A DNA stretch of 64,000 bases from assembly GCA_002633005.1 (NCBI GenBank), contig NMRA01000001.1:1151755-1215754 (forward strand), in the 5' to 3' direction. The position numbers and the translations under genes were made by a program. The notes beneath the pieces are model-generated. The model was not told the origin of the DNA. It was given only the letters and a program-made list of their open reading frames with translations, and did not search any database. The DNA comes from Phoronis australis. Its lineage: Eukaryota > Phoronida > Phoronidae. Within the stretch, counting starts at the first letter, position 1, and each line of letters opens with the position of its first letter. Shown here in pieces: positions 37,501 through 52,500 of this stretch.

Positions 37501-40500
37501 TATTTGTCACTTGTGAAGAATTATGATTTGACATCAGCACATGGTTTATAGGGGCTCTGTCGTCTTTAGTTGCTATTAACAATCTTTGTATTTGATAAAG
37601 AATCAAAGGATCTAATTATGGGCACTTACAGTTATTTTAAAGTTTTGAGTTCGTCTTTACAAATACTGGTAGCATTTTTTAGATCACGTACCTCAAATTT
37701 GCAGTTGTGGTCCCCAACTTTAATTTTTAAAAAGCTGAGGTTAAGTATGCAATACCATTTTGTTGGCACCACATCCTTCACTATTTTATCCGTGCAGTTG
37801 GCGTCATACCCTTCACTATTTTATCCGTGAAGTTTACGTCATACTCTTTGCTATTTCAATAACTTTCATAATTCGGGAGTGGTTGCATTTTGAACATTAT
37901 AGATGATCTTCATACCAGTTGTCTGGTTGTGCATACTACTTATAAGTGATTAAAGGATTGATAGTGTTGAGAGTGAATACATATTCAGCAAAAAAGGTCC
38001 AAAATTCAGAAAAAAAAGCGCGTATTATCCATATCTTGGTGCTTTACAGAATGTACAAGAGCTCGATTCAAATGGCAGGACAGCGCTGCATTACTGTGTG
38101 GAGAACACAGACACATCATGTGCTGAGGCTCTGTTAGGCAAGGACCGCACTTTGATCAACATCCAGGACGCTAGTGGTTACACACCACTTCACCTGGCGG
38201 TCATTGGTGGAAACTGTCTTTTGGCGTCATTCTTCATCGACAATGGGGCGGGTGTTAACACTACCGACAATGAGAAACATAACAGCGTGCACTGGGCCGC
38301 AGGTAATCTACTCCAAAGTATTTTGTGTTTTTAGTACCAAGTGTAACTTAAATGGTAGCACCGTAGTCAGCTACACGTCCAAGTTTTCAAAATTTCCCCT
38401 TGGTTGTGTAGCCAACCCCAGATTTGCACAGTGTAAATGCCACCAACCACTCCAACCATCTGATAGGAGTGAGGGTAGGTAACTAACAAACAGGAAACAA
38501 ATGATGCTTTAAGAACTAGTTTACTAAATACATGAATAAATGTAATGTAAAATATAAAAATGAGCAGTGGGAAAAGTGTCACTTTCTTTACACAAGGTCA
38601 TGGGTTCGAGTCCCACCGGATACACTACAAGACCCTTGATTCAGGCCTTTAGCTCCTCAGCTCGGTTTTAACTGTAATAAAGCATGAAAATGGTTTATAT
38701 GATCAGAGTGCTATGGGCCCACCTTAGTCGCCTGTGCACATTTGGTACAATGTGTACCAGACGGCTTGCAATTACTTTTTAATGTAAAAACTCATAGACT
38801 CATTTTCTAATACTCTGATTTGCAGTGTGTGGTCAGTTAGAAATCCTGGAGCTGCTTCTCTTGAAGCGTGCCAATGTTTCATGTGCTGATGTGTATGGTG
38901 CCACTCCTCTGCACTATGCTGCACAGATGGGCGGTAGTTCTGGCCCTGACCAACAGATGGACCCAGAGGTCTCTCTGAAGGTCCTTAAGAAGATCTTGTC
39001 AAAAGGCGTCCCTGTAGACACTGTGGACTTGGACGGACGTCAGCCATTGTTATGGGCTTCCAGTGCAGGTACAACGTTATTGTCTAATTTATGAAGTTGT
39101 AAATTATTTGTTAACAATGAATGTCTTATTCAGATTCTGTTTACTGATAGATTCCTGTTCATGACAAAGTTTCATTGAATATTGCAAAACATTTTTGCCT
39201 CTGACTTCCATTTTCAGAAATGAATGCAATTAATTTTAAAAGAATGATATTTCCTTAATAATCTGAGCTCTTATTCGTAGCAATAATCTATGCCTTGTTT
39301 TTAACATTTCTTGGAAAACAAAATTCGTCTTTAACGAGTATTTCTAAAGCTATATCCATTTTCCAGGATCCACCAAGGCCTGTGAAGCACTAGTCAAGGC
39401 AGGTGCCAAGGTTGATGTTATGGACAAAGATGGACTGACCGGTAAGTTTGTCACTGACTGTATCATTCAAAATAGTTTAGATTTTGTTGAATACAAATAA
39501 TTATTGAATTTAAAACTACTAACTGTGAAATTGCTGCAAGCATTTAAGTCGTGTCTGCATGCCATCTGTTGGCCACATCACATGACTTAATGAATGTAAG
39601 TCCAAAAAGATTTCTGCCCTTTTCCGGACTCGAACCCAGGACCTCCTGCTAACCGTGCAGACGCTCTAGCCACTGAGCTTTTGGGGCCACCGGTCAAACA
39701 CAGAAATACAATCAGACTTAGAGATTGACATACGAGGGCCTCACCCAGAAAACAACACGATAGCAACTAATTCTGACTTTTATTTTTCAATATAATCTCC
39801 TGTTACATCAATGCATTTCTTCCATCTGTGCTCCAGTTTTGCAATGCCTTCTTAAAAGAAACTTTTGTCAAGCCCCTCAAAATACTCCTCCACTGCACTC
39901 ATCGCTCACATACTGGCGTCCGTGTAGGTAGGCCTTCAAATGTGGAAACAAATAAAAATCAGACGGGACCAGGTCTGGAGAATAGGTGGGGTGCGGAAGA
40001 ATTTCAAAGCCACATCTAGTTGCTTCAGCCACCGCAGCTTGGGCAGTATGCAGGTGCGTTGTCTTGAAGCAACAGCACTCCATCCCGAAACTTCTCACGT
40101 CTCTTTTCCTTGATTGCTTTTTTGGGTTTTTCCAAAAGTGATGCATAGTAAGTCCCAGTAACAGTTTGTCCTCGTTGCAAGTAGTCAATCATCAGAATAC
40201 CTTCGCTGTTCCAGACCATAGAGGCCATAACTTTACTTGCAGAGGCACCCAACTTGAATTTTCTCAGGCTTGGGGAACCCACGTGCTTCCATTGTTTACT
40301 TTGTTGTTTTGATTCTGGGTCAAAGTGGTGGACCCATGTCTCATCCTGGGATATAAGTCTTCTGGAAAATTTGGTTAGATCTGCTTGGAATCTTCCTAAA
40401 AGTTCCTTTGAAATTTTCATTCTACTCATTTTCTGATCCTGAGTTAACATTCTTGGCACCCATCGTGCACTCAGCTTACTCATGCCCAAATCTTCACTCA

Positions 40501-43500
40501 GAATTTTAGGGACGGACACATTTCTGATGCCAACAGGGTTTGCCAAATGTTGAAAAGTCATTTGCCTGTCTTTCATAACAATTGCATGAATTTTCTACAC
40601 ATTTTCATTGGATGTCGATGATTTGGGACGTCCTGGACGAGGGTCATCTTCAACGCTTTCTCTACCCTTCTTGAAACAAGCTGACCACTTTTTTCTGTGG
40701 AGTAGCTCGGGGAGTCTGTTCCGAGTATTTTTTGCATCCCTTCATGAATATCTGTTGGTTTCATTCCTTTTTTACCCAAATACTTTATGACGGCTATCGT
40801 CTCCGTTATCTCCATAGTGCTAAATGTGTTGTCGTCTGCTTTTTTTTGAAGCAGCGCCACCTACTGTAGTGGCAGTTGACCGTACTACTTCATCATGAAT
40901 GCAGTACTGTTATAAAAAATGAAATTTTACTATGGTGTGAAAAAATTTAACCTGCGTCCCTGTTTTCTTTGTGAGGCCGAGAACTTGTTGAATGACCCTC
41001 GTATTCATACTCACCTGTCAAATTGGTTTCTGTCAGCAGCTCTATTTGAACCACTTACCACTACAAAATGGGTCTCAGTTGTTTTTTTTCCGCAGGTTAG
41101 AAGGAATTTCTGAGCTTGGGAAAAACTGACCAGTCTTGTAAGATGGTTTGACCAGCGTGGGTTATTATATATGCCGAGCATGGTCTCCTGCCATAGCAAA
41201 CTGGGAGTTCTTGTTGAGCCTAGAAGTGTCTTCTAATTCGAGACACAACAAACATGATACCATTTTTCAGTATTACGGCGTTTTCCTGTTGCTCACAACT
41301 TGTTCGATTCTATAGACCAACAACAAGTTGGGAAGATGACCCCTGTAGCCAATATCTTACACGACTGATTAACTCCATTCTGGTATTGACGGTTGGAGGG
41401 CCATGAGCTCTCTTTTGTTCGATAATTGCTCTAATCTCCAATAAGATCGTATCTAGCCTGACTGGGCTGTGCTGTTAAAAATAAAAGTTAAGTTATAATA
41501 TATTTGAACATAAACCAATAGCATTTCTGAAATCCTCATTAAATTGTAATCATGTTCAGTTTTTTGAATCGCCAAAATCGCCCACCGAAGTTACGACAAT
41601 CTATTCTTTCTGAACGTACCAATTCGCTCTGGGTTTGGCTGTGTTTGAATGTGGTCTGTAATAAGCCTGGTAGATAATTGGCCTGACTGTTGTCATACCA
41701 GACAAGACTGTGCTTGGCAGTTAACAAAGAATCTAGATGTTATCACACTCTCACAACCCTCTACGTCTGGTAAAGTCACTGAACGAGAAAACGTCGTCAT
41801 GGAATAAATTGTCTAAATCAAAGACTGAAGGCGGGTTTTGGAATAGCAGCTTCGGCAGTAGTCAGTTCCAGGAGTCCTGAATTTTGAGAACCAGTTTGAT
41901 GCAGGTTATTCAGTGGAGAAAACTGGTTCTCAAAATGCGGGACCCTTGTAAATTATCATTATTTTGTTTACCACAGCTCTAATATGAGAACTGACTCAAC
42001 AGTACTGTTTCAAGATGTCAAGTGAATATATAATCCTTATTCAAGTTTTCCTGAATTGTCTGTCACATTGTTGTTGGCATATTTAATTCAATCTCCAGTT
42101 CATGTGTGCTCATTGTTTTCTCTAGCGTTACATTGTGCTGCCAGCAGAGGGCATGGCGGGACTGTTGAGTCACTGGTACTACAGTGCCACCTACCTGTAG
42201 ACATAGTAGACAAGAACAAATGCACGGCTCTGTTCTATGCCATTACGATGGGTCACATCGAGTGTGCCAGAGTGCTGCTAGACCTGGGTTCTGACGGTAA
42301 CCACAAGGACAGGAAGGGGAGGAGGTATGGCTGATGATTTGATGCGTAATTAACATAATTTATGTGGGTGTGTTTCTGCTGAGCTCAGGACATTGAAAAT
42401 TTTGGATTTGTTGTACTAAACAAACGTTAATTTACACAATGTCTGTACTTTTGATGAGATATAACCACTTCTTAAAGCAAAGATTAACATTAAGCTTTTC
42501 CGTATGGCCATATTTAAGACTTTGGTAATAAGGTATTTCTTTGAAATAGCATTATCAAGGATGACATCAGAGTTATTTTTCACAATACCAGTATATTGTG
42601 AATTAGTTTGTAAAATGCATAAGTTTCTGAACTTGAAAGCTTTTTGTTTCAAAACAATTCAGTTGACAAGTACACTTTAAGTTCACACTAAGTTGATTTG
42701 CCCTTGTATACCTCCTCAAATGTCACATTATAATAGTGTGGAATGAACTGTACAGAATAGTTTTATCATGTGATAAACTAAGATTTAATTAAATAAATGC
42801 ATTTTTACGTCAATTCAGTCACTACACCTGATATCAACATTATGCCTATGTCGTTACAATATTGCAGAGTATTTCATGCATGATAAAAATCTGTTCAAAT
42901 CAAATGTTTATTAAACATTCATTTGCTGATTCTCGGACATGATGTTTGTGCTATCACCATTTCTCTCTCCTTCATATTGCGCTATAAACTGACGACTGTT
43001 TGTCATAACACACTTCCTGGTATTCATTCTCCTTGTATTCTCCAGCCCGGCTCATTGCGCTGCCTCCAAGGGAAGTGTATCTGCTCTCGTGCTTCTGAAG
43101 GAGAAAGAAGCTAACCTTTGGCTAGCCAACAATAATGGAGACTTCCCCATACATGAGGCTGCCATCCACAAATTCAATGGTAGGACGGTATAATCAGTGG
43201 TTACAGTAAATTGACAGTTGTTTCATTTAGGCTTAAAGATGCTGGTTTCACTTCTTGTCAGTTAAAAACATTATAACAAGATGTTGGCTGGTAATAAGTT
43301 TTTGCAACCAAATGATGATGCTCTTTCAAAACCTAATCAAATGTTTTACAGATAAATTAATTGTGAAATTTTTTTAATAGTTTTTGAATTTCTGGTGATG
43401 CACCAGTAAAATGGGCACCACTTTTGAACAGCTCTGATCACCATTTTTTATGAATATGTTAGGCAGTAAAAATGCAATAAAAATATATGGGGATGTTTCT

Positions 43501-46500
43501 ATTTGTAGTGACTCGTGTTTTTTGATTGGTGAAATTCTTTCTGTTTTTATATTTGTGAGACTAAAAACTTTAATCAGAGAAACTCACCACCCATTCGCTT
43601 GTTCTGAAATTTTGAGGAAAATGCTGATGCTGAACACTTGTTAATTAATTCAAACATAAATCGTGCAAGTTCTTACATACTTCCGGAGTACTTCTAATGT
43701 TTAGCCAAAAACCCTGAAAGACAGGGCAACATTGCCAACTGAGGTTTCACTTAATTTCTGAATTAAACTTTACTTGTTTTACTTCAGAATGTGTCAGTAA
43801 GTTCTCTGTATTGCCTGATTTTTCTGGTTAGAAAATATTCTAAAAACTTGAAAAACAGATTACTGATGTTTTCACTGAATTGGAATGCGTTCCTTATTTA
43901 CACAACAATTGCCATGTCTACGTACAGAATGGCGCCTGCTTAGGCCTACCTGCTTGAGGATTTATATGATTTTTTTCGAAAATCCTGCAAGTCTTGCTTG
44001 TAGAAGGTAATTGATTGAAGTGTTGGTTTTATAGATATGGTCCGCAAGTTTTTTGCCACCGCTTCTAACTTGCAAGAGGCACTGAGTTCGGCGAATCAGG
44101 ACAGGCGAACATGTCTTCACATTGCAGCCACAACCGATAACCTGGCTTTGTGTAAAATACTGGTGGAAGGAGGGGCGAAGGTCAACCCACTCATGGTGTC
44201 AAAGGTACAATTTTTACATATTGCCATAACAGAACCAGTACTATCCCCATGTACCCATCGTCAGGGTAGCAGTGATAGTGGGTTTATGTACAATTTTGAA
44301 TTTGCACCCTGTTCTAGCAAAAGACTGCCTGCAAATAGACGGCCAATGATAGCGATAGCCTTTTCTTATTCCTGTCAATTCATGGTTGATCCATTGTGAG
44401 TGATCGCCTACTGCAGCATCTGTGTCCAGATATGTTTCGTTATGTCATTGGCTCAAACACGTCTCATCACAGTATCAGCTTCATGAATGTTGTGTTGATG
44501 CGCCTTTTTCCATTTTCTAAGTCTGTGTTACTCTCCATATAGTCTGGCCAATAGTAATGTTATTGGGATTTCTCATAGCAAACCATACATTGTATATCCT
44601 AAAAATGGCATATTTTTAATCTTTTTTATTACCTCCAAAGATAAGACCATTCCTCCAAATAGAATATGTGTAGTGATATTAACATAGATTGGGGACTTGT
44701 TAATTGGTGTGGTACTAATGGTACTTATAAAAGTGTATTTTGTAGATAAGGCAAGAAGTGCCGAAATAGACTGTCGTGTTTCTCAACACTTGCTGACACT
44801 TGTCATTTGATACGGGCCCCCCATAAATATCCCTGTATTTGAGGGGGACTTGTTGCATACATTCCTGGCATGATCTTTAGCAGGAAAATGCTATGAATCA
44901 CAAAGCACGGTCTACAGAAGTAGTGTACATGTTCCCAGTAGCATTGTGATAAACGATGTAGGAGCTGCATACGGTGTGGGTAGGTACAGCTGCATTTTTC
45001 TTCACAATCTGTTCCTCTTTTTCAGGGCAAGTATCTGACGCCGTATGACACAGCAGTGATGAGGAGCAACAAGGAATGTGCGGACTACTTACAAGGAGTT
45101 GGAGGCACTACTTCTGATAAAGTATCCAACCACGCCGCCAGCGTCATACAGCGATACACCATGAATTACATAAATAGCAAGACAAAAACGGAGGCTCCGG
45201 AGGAAATGGAAATCTTATCCGAAGGAGAGGAGGAAATTCCGCCAGTAGTTAGGTCATCACAAACTAGTCCTGTCCAGTTCTACGTAGAACCAGACACAGT
45301 TGACGCACAGACACTTGTGCAAGTGGAGACAGTCGATGTCGGAACATCATTCCCCAGGATTCCCCGCAAGGACATTGTGTCGAAAGTGCAATTGAGTGTG
45401 ATTAAGTACGAGGTGCCGAGACGTTTGGCACGAGAGATGCAGGCTGTAAAGAAGTCATTGAGGGACGCCCCTCGCAAGTATGACAAAGCCATACTTCATA
45501 AGTTAAAAGTGAAAGAAGTCAAGATGGATGACATGAGTGACCTTGAGTGTAAGTGCTGCCCCCTTTGTGTGATCAGCAGCCAGTGCTCTGACGGGAATAC
45601 AATGGCAGAACTTCTTTGCAAGATGACATTTCTCATGGGTGTTGAATTTTTACTTTTCAACTTCTAATAGGGTTCCATAATACACATATTGTTGGCCGAT
45701 GGCAGGGAGGGGGTTGCGGTAGGCAGTGCTCTGGTCATCCTGGAGAAGAGGTACATACTGTGATTCAAAACTTAATAGAATTTCGCATATCATTGAGCAA
45801 GGGGAGGGAGAGGGTTTGGTCAAACTGGAGTGAGGTGTGGACTGTGACTCAAAACCCGACCACTTGCCCATGAAAACACATTCTTAATCAATTACGCTTT
45901 TTTCTCTAAACAGTGAATAGCAGGTTTCAAAATGAGCCAACTGCAGAGCAGCACCACTTGTTTTTTTGTTTTTTTTTTATTGTGATATTTAAAATGAGGG
46001 TAGCCTCTTCAGTGATAGCACTGCTTTCCAAGAGGGCCCTCAACAAGAAAAACAGTAAATATAATACAATGAAGTAATAAAACAACAATGAAATATACGT
46101 AACAAAGATACAATTAAAACAGGTAAGGTTATGTTTGTCCTGATAACTTCTTGTTACAATACACATAACCATGTTTGATCCTGTCTATTTCCAGCTCTAC
46201 ACAGTGACCACGAGGAGGAAGAACTACCGACACTTCCTTCCCCCATCATACATATGGAAGCAGAGGTTTGTTGAGCATTAGTCTTCTCTGCTCTTTCTCT
46301 CTCAGAATGTGATTCTCGGAATAACATGCAGAGCTCTGTGACCCTGCAGCTATGGTGATGACTAGCTACTGACCATATTCTAAGTATCTCTCACTTCACT
46401 CTATGGATGTTACCTGAGCTGTATGTTGGCACTTGTTGTCCTAAATTGTTGTAAATATGATCCTGATGATGTCTAATGAAAAGACGAAACATTGAATTGA

Positions 46501-49500
46501 ACATGAACTTTTTTATTTGCGCGGCGATCGTCCGGTTTTTGATCTTATTGTGGCCAAAAACTGATTTAATTAAGAATGTGACTAGTGTGGTAAAATCTCA
46601 CCAGTTTCGCACATTAACTTTTATAACAACAAAGGACAATGTAAAACAATATGCTAATGATGCCGAGAATTTGCCCAGAATGAAACATTGTCAACAATCA
46701 ATGATTGCCAAAAATGGCCATTTTTCATTTTTCAATGGCCGTTGGAGCATAGTCATTGTCTGTCTATGGTTTTGATATAGCATTTATTGTTTGCTTCTTT
46801 TGTGAAAATTGAAATAAATCTCACTTGTCGACCATATTTGTCCTAAATTGGTGAGATTTTACTGTATATAATATTAGCTTGGTAGTCTTCATGTTGCATG
46901 ATTGCAGCCTAGATCATGTATAAGTTCAAGTACACGGAGCAAATACTGTGCTGTTACCAAATACTCTTGGGTATTAAAACCTGACATGGAATTGGGTTGA
47001 ATTAACTTCACCTAGCATGATATTTTTCTGAATAAATTAATCATTGAAATTGTTGTAGGAGAGTCATATTGTTGCTGACCATAGCAATGGGGAAAAGAAA
47101 AATATTTTAGAAAAGAACAGGGCGGAACATAGGAAACAAGTTACCAAGCATGAGGTGAGTTGTCTTTCTGTTATGCTTTTACCATGTTTAAGATTAAGTT
47201 TCTGTGATACTACCAAGCATGCGTGTATGCAGCTATGTAGTTATAAATTTGCACTGTATGTGAAAAAGAACTGAAGAAATGAATGAGTGAACATTTTCCT
47301 CAGAAAGTGACTTAACACAATGTTCTACATAATAATTATTAAATATGATATGTTTCACTGTGATTTGATTGCATAGCATCTCGGCTGTGCAGAATCAAAA
47401 GAGTGGAATCACAGTGTAGCACTTACGTTGTGCAATTGTTCTTTAAGTCGTTCAGTAAAGATGTTCATTCATTGGTAAAACATAAATGGAGTATGGCATT
47501 TGGGATATTCTGAGGCATTGGGTTTCTGTACACGTATGGTTACCATTGTTGTGACATTTTTGTGTAAATAAGTGCAAGACTGCTTGTTTATACAAGGTGT
47601 CCCAAAAATATCAATAAAAATATTCTGAAATATTGGAACCAAGATGTGGTTTTACTGGGAACTAATGGCATTTTTCGTATGCCTGGAATCCCAAAGTTTA
47701 TGTTGCAGTGCAGAGTAGTTGGGTAACGTGCCACTGGTAACTATTATGGAAGATTTTTGTCACACAAAGCAATCAGCTTTGCAGCTCAGGTACAAATTAA
47801 CTAATAGATTTTTCAACATAGCTGATGTACTCTGGTATAGAACAATTAGTAGGATTGTTTCTTAGTTTTCTGCAGTTAGTGATTCGATGTAAAATGTAGT
47901 AGTTGGAATGAGAGGTGGTTTCTATGCGGAGCATGCAAAGGCTGTCCGAAGGTCAACTGTAGCATTTTTCCTGACTCTGTGCCTTGCAAAAGAAGGCGTA
48001 ACATTCCTGCAGTACAAAAACTACCATTTAGTTCCTAGTTAATCATTTTCGGGTATTCATATTTCAGAGTATTTTTGGTTAATGTTTTTGGTACTTCCTA
48101 TACATCTTCTTTGTTACTGCGCACATTGAGGTTTTCAAATGAACATTTCAGAAACAAGTCAAAGAACAGAAAGAAAAATTAGAGCTCAAAATGGCTGACC
48201 TGGTCAAGCGGACTGAGGAGATCTTCAACACAGTGAACCTGGAGGCAGCTCAAACACTGTCGGCTGTAAGGGAGAAGAACCGGACATGGGAACAGCACAT
48301 TTCGACTCAGAAGTTTGTACCCAGCCCCAGGTCTAGGAAACCCATGCTTACGCAGGAGTGAGTTCATTAAATGCTGATGTTGTGATTATTTAGCTCAGCG
48401 TCCTATAAATTCAAATCATGCGCTTGCGGCAAAAAATCTTTACTTTGAAACGGTGAATTCTATCCCATAATGCAACATTCTATCCTCACATTTCCGTATC
48501 CGCCATTTTGTTAGGTTACACTCTAGTAAAGTCTTAAGTATATTCATGAAACAGTTGCCTCTCACTCGCGTGTTTTTTTTCTTTTTTGCAAGATTCTTGG
48601 GTTTGTTGAATGCTGTCCCACTCTTATGCTTAATTGATTTGAGTAATTTGTTTTTGCATCCTTGGTAGTAAGTCATAGCAGCCTGGGAGCAATTTTCGGT
48701 GCTTCAACTTATTACAAGATTTTTTGGTCAGGACGAAGTATACAGTAGAGCAAGAGAAGACTAAGAGTCTGGAAACACGCGCTCGCCATAGGGACTATCA
48801 GGCACGCAGGGCAGTTGAGTATAGAAATAAGATCTGCAAGGCGTATGGACAGGGGTACTCGTACATATTTGATAACGGTGAGTGTTGAAAGTGTAATATG
48901 GCCTTTGTGTTCTGCTGTAGTGGTTGTAACTTTAAGGATAGATCCTGGAGTATTGACTGTGATTAATAGGCATATTGTTCTTGGTGCTTGTATGGTTGTT
49001 ACTGAAAAGCACAACATGTATTTATTCAGCTGATTGTGAAATACCAACATTTTGATTTCTGGAATTTGGGTACAATGTACAACATGTACTGGTGAATGCC
49101 CATGTTTGACTAAAAGCTCACCCTCCACCCAAACTTTCCAAGTTTTTTAAATGTTGTTGCTCGGTTATACGTCCACCCTTAATTTATACACTCAGGCAGC
49201 CTTTTTAGTTTCTTGAAGCACCATGTCTACAGAAATGCTTACTTCAGCTCCTCAAATGCATGTAAACCACTTGCCTTTAACTAACAACCATCACATGGCT
49301 TGCTCTGGTGTGCTGCTTGTTTACATCATGTAGAAAAACTTTGATTCCTGTACCACTGTGGTCAGTCGGACTGCATGGAGAATTTACTAGGGAATTAGTG
49401 CTTGAGGTAGATATGGTTTATAGCATCTATTGTTACTTCTTGAGAGAGCTGGACTGGGTATGAGAGCATGTATGCGTGCGTGCGAGTCCAAATGCATTTG

Positions 49501-52500
49501 CGGCCGGCTCAAAATGGAAGACAACTTCTTGCATCATGACTCTTTGTTTCTCTGCAGAAAAAAATCCACGTATGTCATCTACGTCAACCCGCAGTTCTAC
49601 ATCATTGATGTCACGACCAAAGACCACAAATACAAGCTATACTATGTCACCGGCACAACTGAGAAAAGTCCGATCATCCAAATATCGCCAAATAATGACA
49701 GCGAAGGGTGTTATGAACATTAGGGAGGATGAGCCAATGCCAGGTATGAAGAGTCATTTTGTTGAAAGCCATGCAAAGTCTCTTTCTGAACATGTACTAG
49801 CCTACTAGTGGCTTATGATCATAAAGAGTTTAAAAGTCCATATTATATTGAGTTGCCAAGAACCAAAAGTTTTCTGAAAATAAATTCTGTTATGTCTCCT
49901 TTCTAGTTTTACCTTCTAATTCTTATTCATGTGATTTGAATTCTTGGTTGCAATGTGCATGTCCCATCACATCTATAAGAAGTTCTGGACTTTGAATTGT
50001 GATAGCTGACCGTGCAGTAGCCTCTGCGTTGCAGAGTGTATAGCTATTCGACTGATATATAGTCTGGTCAGACACAGTAATCCAATAATTTGATACTTCC
50101 AGCATTGCAACTAAAAAACATATCCTTTAGCAAAAACCAAAAACTCTTGAGGCCTGATTCATGTATCCTGTGGCTGAGTTATGTAAATGACTCTGTCAGG
50201 CTGTCACTTTCTGTACTCTGAGTCACTCTCAGATTCACAAATGGTGGGCCTGAGTATCCACGAGTCACACCTGATTGGTCGAAATATTTTTTACCCACAC
50301 CTGATTGGTCAGAGTATGAGTCTGGCCACTAACTACATAAATTATTAACTGCTTGAGAGTCATGATACCTTTAATAGTTTCGTGCAACTTGAAATATGGA
50401 CTTTTAAGTGCAGAACCAGCTGAAATTCAGCACCTTCTTTCTGTAGTGTTTAGTATACCGTAACTGTTGCAATTAATTCAAAAGTAATCGGCTTATTCTT
50501 GAGCTTTTGTGTGTACTGCCCAGTTCCTAAGTGCCATTTAGTCCAAAAGCAAGTTAGAATATGTTTGTCTTTTTCCTTGCATTCCATTCTGGATTCAACT
50601 CTCAGTCAGTAGACCCAATGAACTCATTTTTCATTTATCTTACACCAAGGGTGAAAATTTATTACAAATTGTACATTCTAAATAAGTCTTGGATATCTTT
50701 TTGCCTGAATTTGCTCTTCTGAGATGTTGAATTTGATAGAATGTTGTTGTTTGTATACCATTAATTGTTCTTGTTTTTCCGCTTGGCTTTTACTAACATT
50801 TTGTGTTCGATGCTTGCTATTTAGATGTCAGTGTCTGATTTGAAGGAAGCATGTTTATAGCATTATCACAGTGGTAAGATGAGCATGACTGCTGTGTGAC
50901 AGCAGGCTGGTGCCGGTGCTTACAAAACCACAACTTCCTCATGTATACCATACCGCATGTGCACACATTGGCCCATTTCGCCTCTTTCCAAATGTGAGCT
51001 CATGTTTTAAAGCAGAGAACTAGTTTACTAGCTTGGTAGTGAAGTTTGGATTTTTTTACACATTTAATATTAAAGTTTTTATTGAGCGCTGTTCATGTTG
51101 TTTTGCTATTATCGTGGGACATCCTGTTTTACACAATGGCGAGTGTGGAATGTCAATCCATTAGGAACTCTGCCCATCTCATTGCATCTTGCTGTTCGTT
51201 AATAGATTTGCACAGGAACCACGAGAGTCATGAAGCTCAATATCACAAACCCTGATCTAAGTTCCTTCTATGCGGAGCATAGCAACTATCATAGTACCAA
51301 TGACTTCACAGCAGTGAAATACTGGCCATAAATTTTAATTTTGTGGTCTGTAACACTTTTGATTTTGTCGTACCTTGGTGACGGACAGTTTTACACATCA
51401 AAACAGTGCTCAACACACTCAACCTGCAACATTATTGAATATTGGCACATGGGCTTAATTGGAAGCATATGCGGTATGTCTCCCTCTTTTGCATAACAAA
51501 TAACACCAACTTTGAGCTTTTTGTTTGCTTATATATAATTAAAACTGGAAGTAGTCCTAGCTTAAAGGCAGATTTGGTCACGTGTTTTATAAAAATTCCA
51601 AAAGCCTAAGATTAAGACAAAGAGTCAATGAAAGAAATTGCATATTTTGCTTATCCTTTCTTTGTAAAAGTGCTTTCATCTTTTTGTACGTTTGCATGAA
51701 CTGAAATAGTGAGTGAACCACTTATTGCATGCTGTGGCTATGTGACCTTGAAATCTAAAGTTGATTGTACAAAGAGCCAAAGTCACTTATGAGTTCAGTT
51801 ACCTACCTGATAACTGGTCATTTTTCTAGTTAAAGTACGGCCACCTTTTAATAAACATTGGAATTATATGTGAAGGTAAATTCAACCGTGTGGCTCGAGT
51901 GGTATTTACTTTTTGTTGAAGATGAAAGAAGGTGTAAATCAGATGCATCTTCGTTCTCCAGGGCTGGGTTGCATGACTTCAGGCGTGTTGTTCAACAATG
52001 GCAATGAGGCACGTGATGATGTGACATTGTTGTTAGCTGGGGTATAAATGTTATGCAACCAGGCCCAGCAGTATAAAACAAATGGAATTGCTAGCTTTTC
52101 AGTCTGTATTCGGCTCTTTTTGTACTCATCTGATGAAGAGCTGCATGTCAGACTCAAAAGTTAGTCTTAATATATGTCTGCTGGAGAATATAGGTGTATT
52201 TTATAGCTTGTTATATCTTTATTTTACCTTTCCAGTCTCAACTGATTATATGTTATTGAATAATCTTATATTTTTCTTCAGTGTCATATGATTTGATTTC
52301 GCAGGGTTGTGGTGAATGTAGTTTGGTTGTAAAAATACTTCAACCCCTTTCTTTCTGTGTGTTTTATGTATTTCACATTTCATACTAACTGCATGTCTCT
52401 TTTTATTTCATATATTTTCTACTAACATCTACCTCCACCTTTTAGCTTGTCCTGTGTTTCTTGCACACCTATCAAAATGCTCTGCACTGCCCCCCATCAG

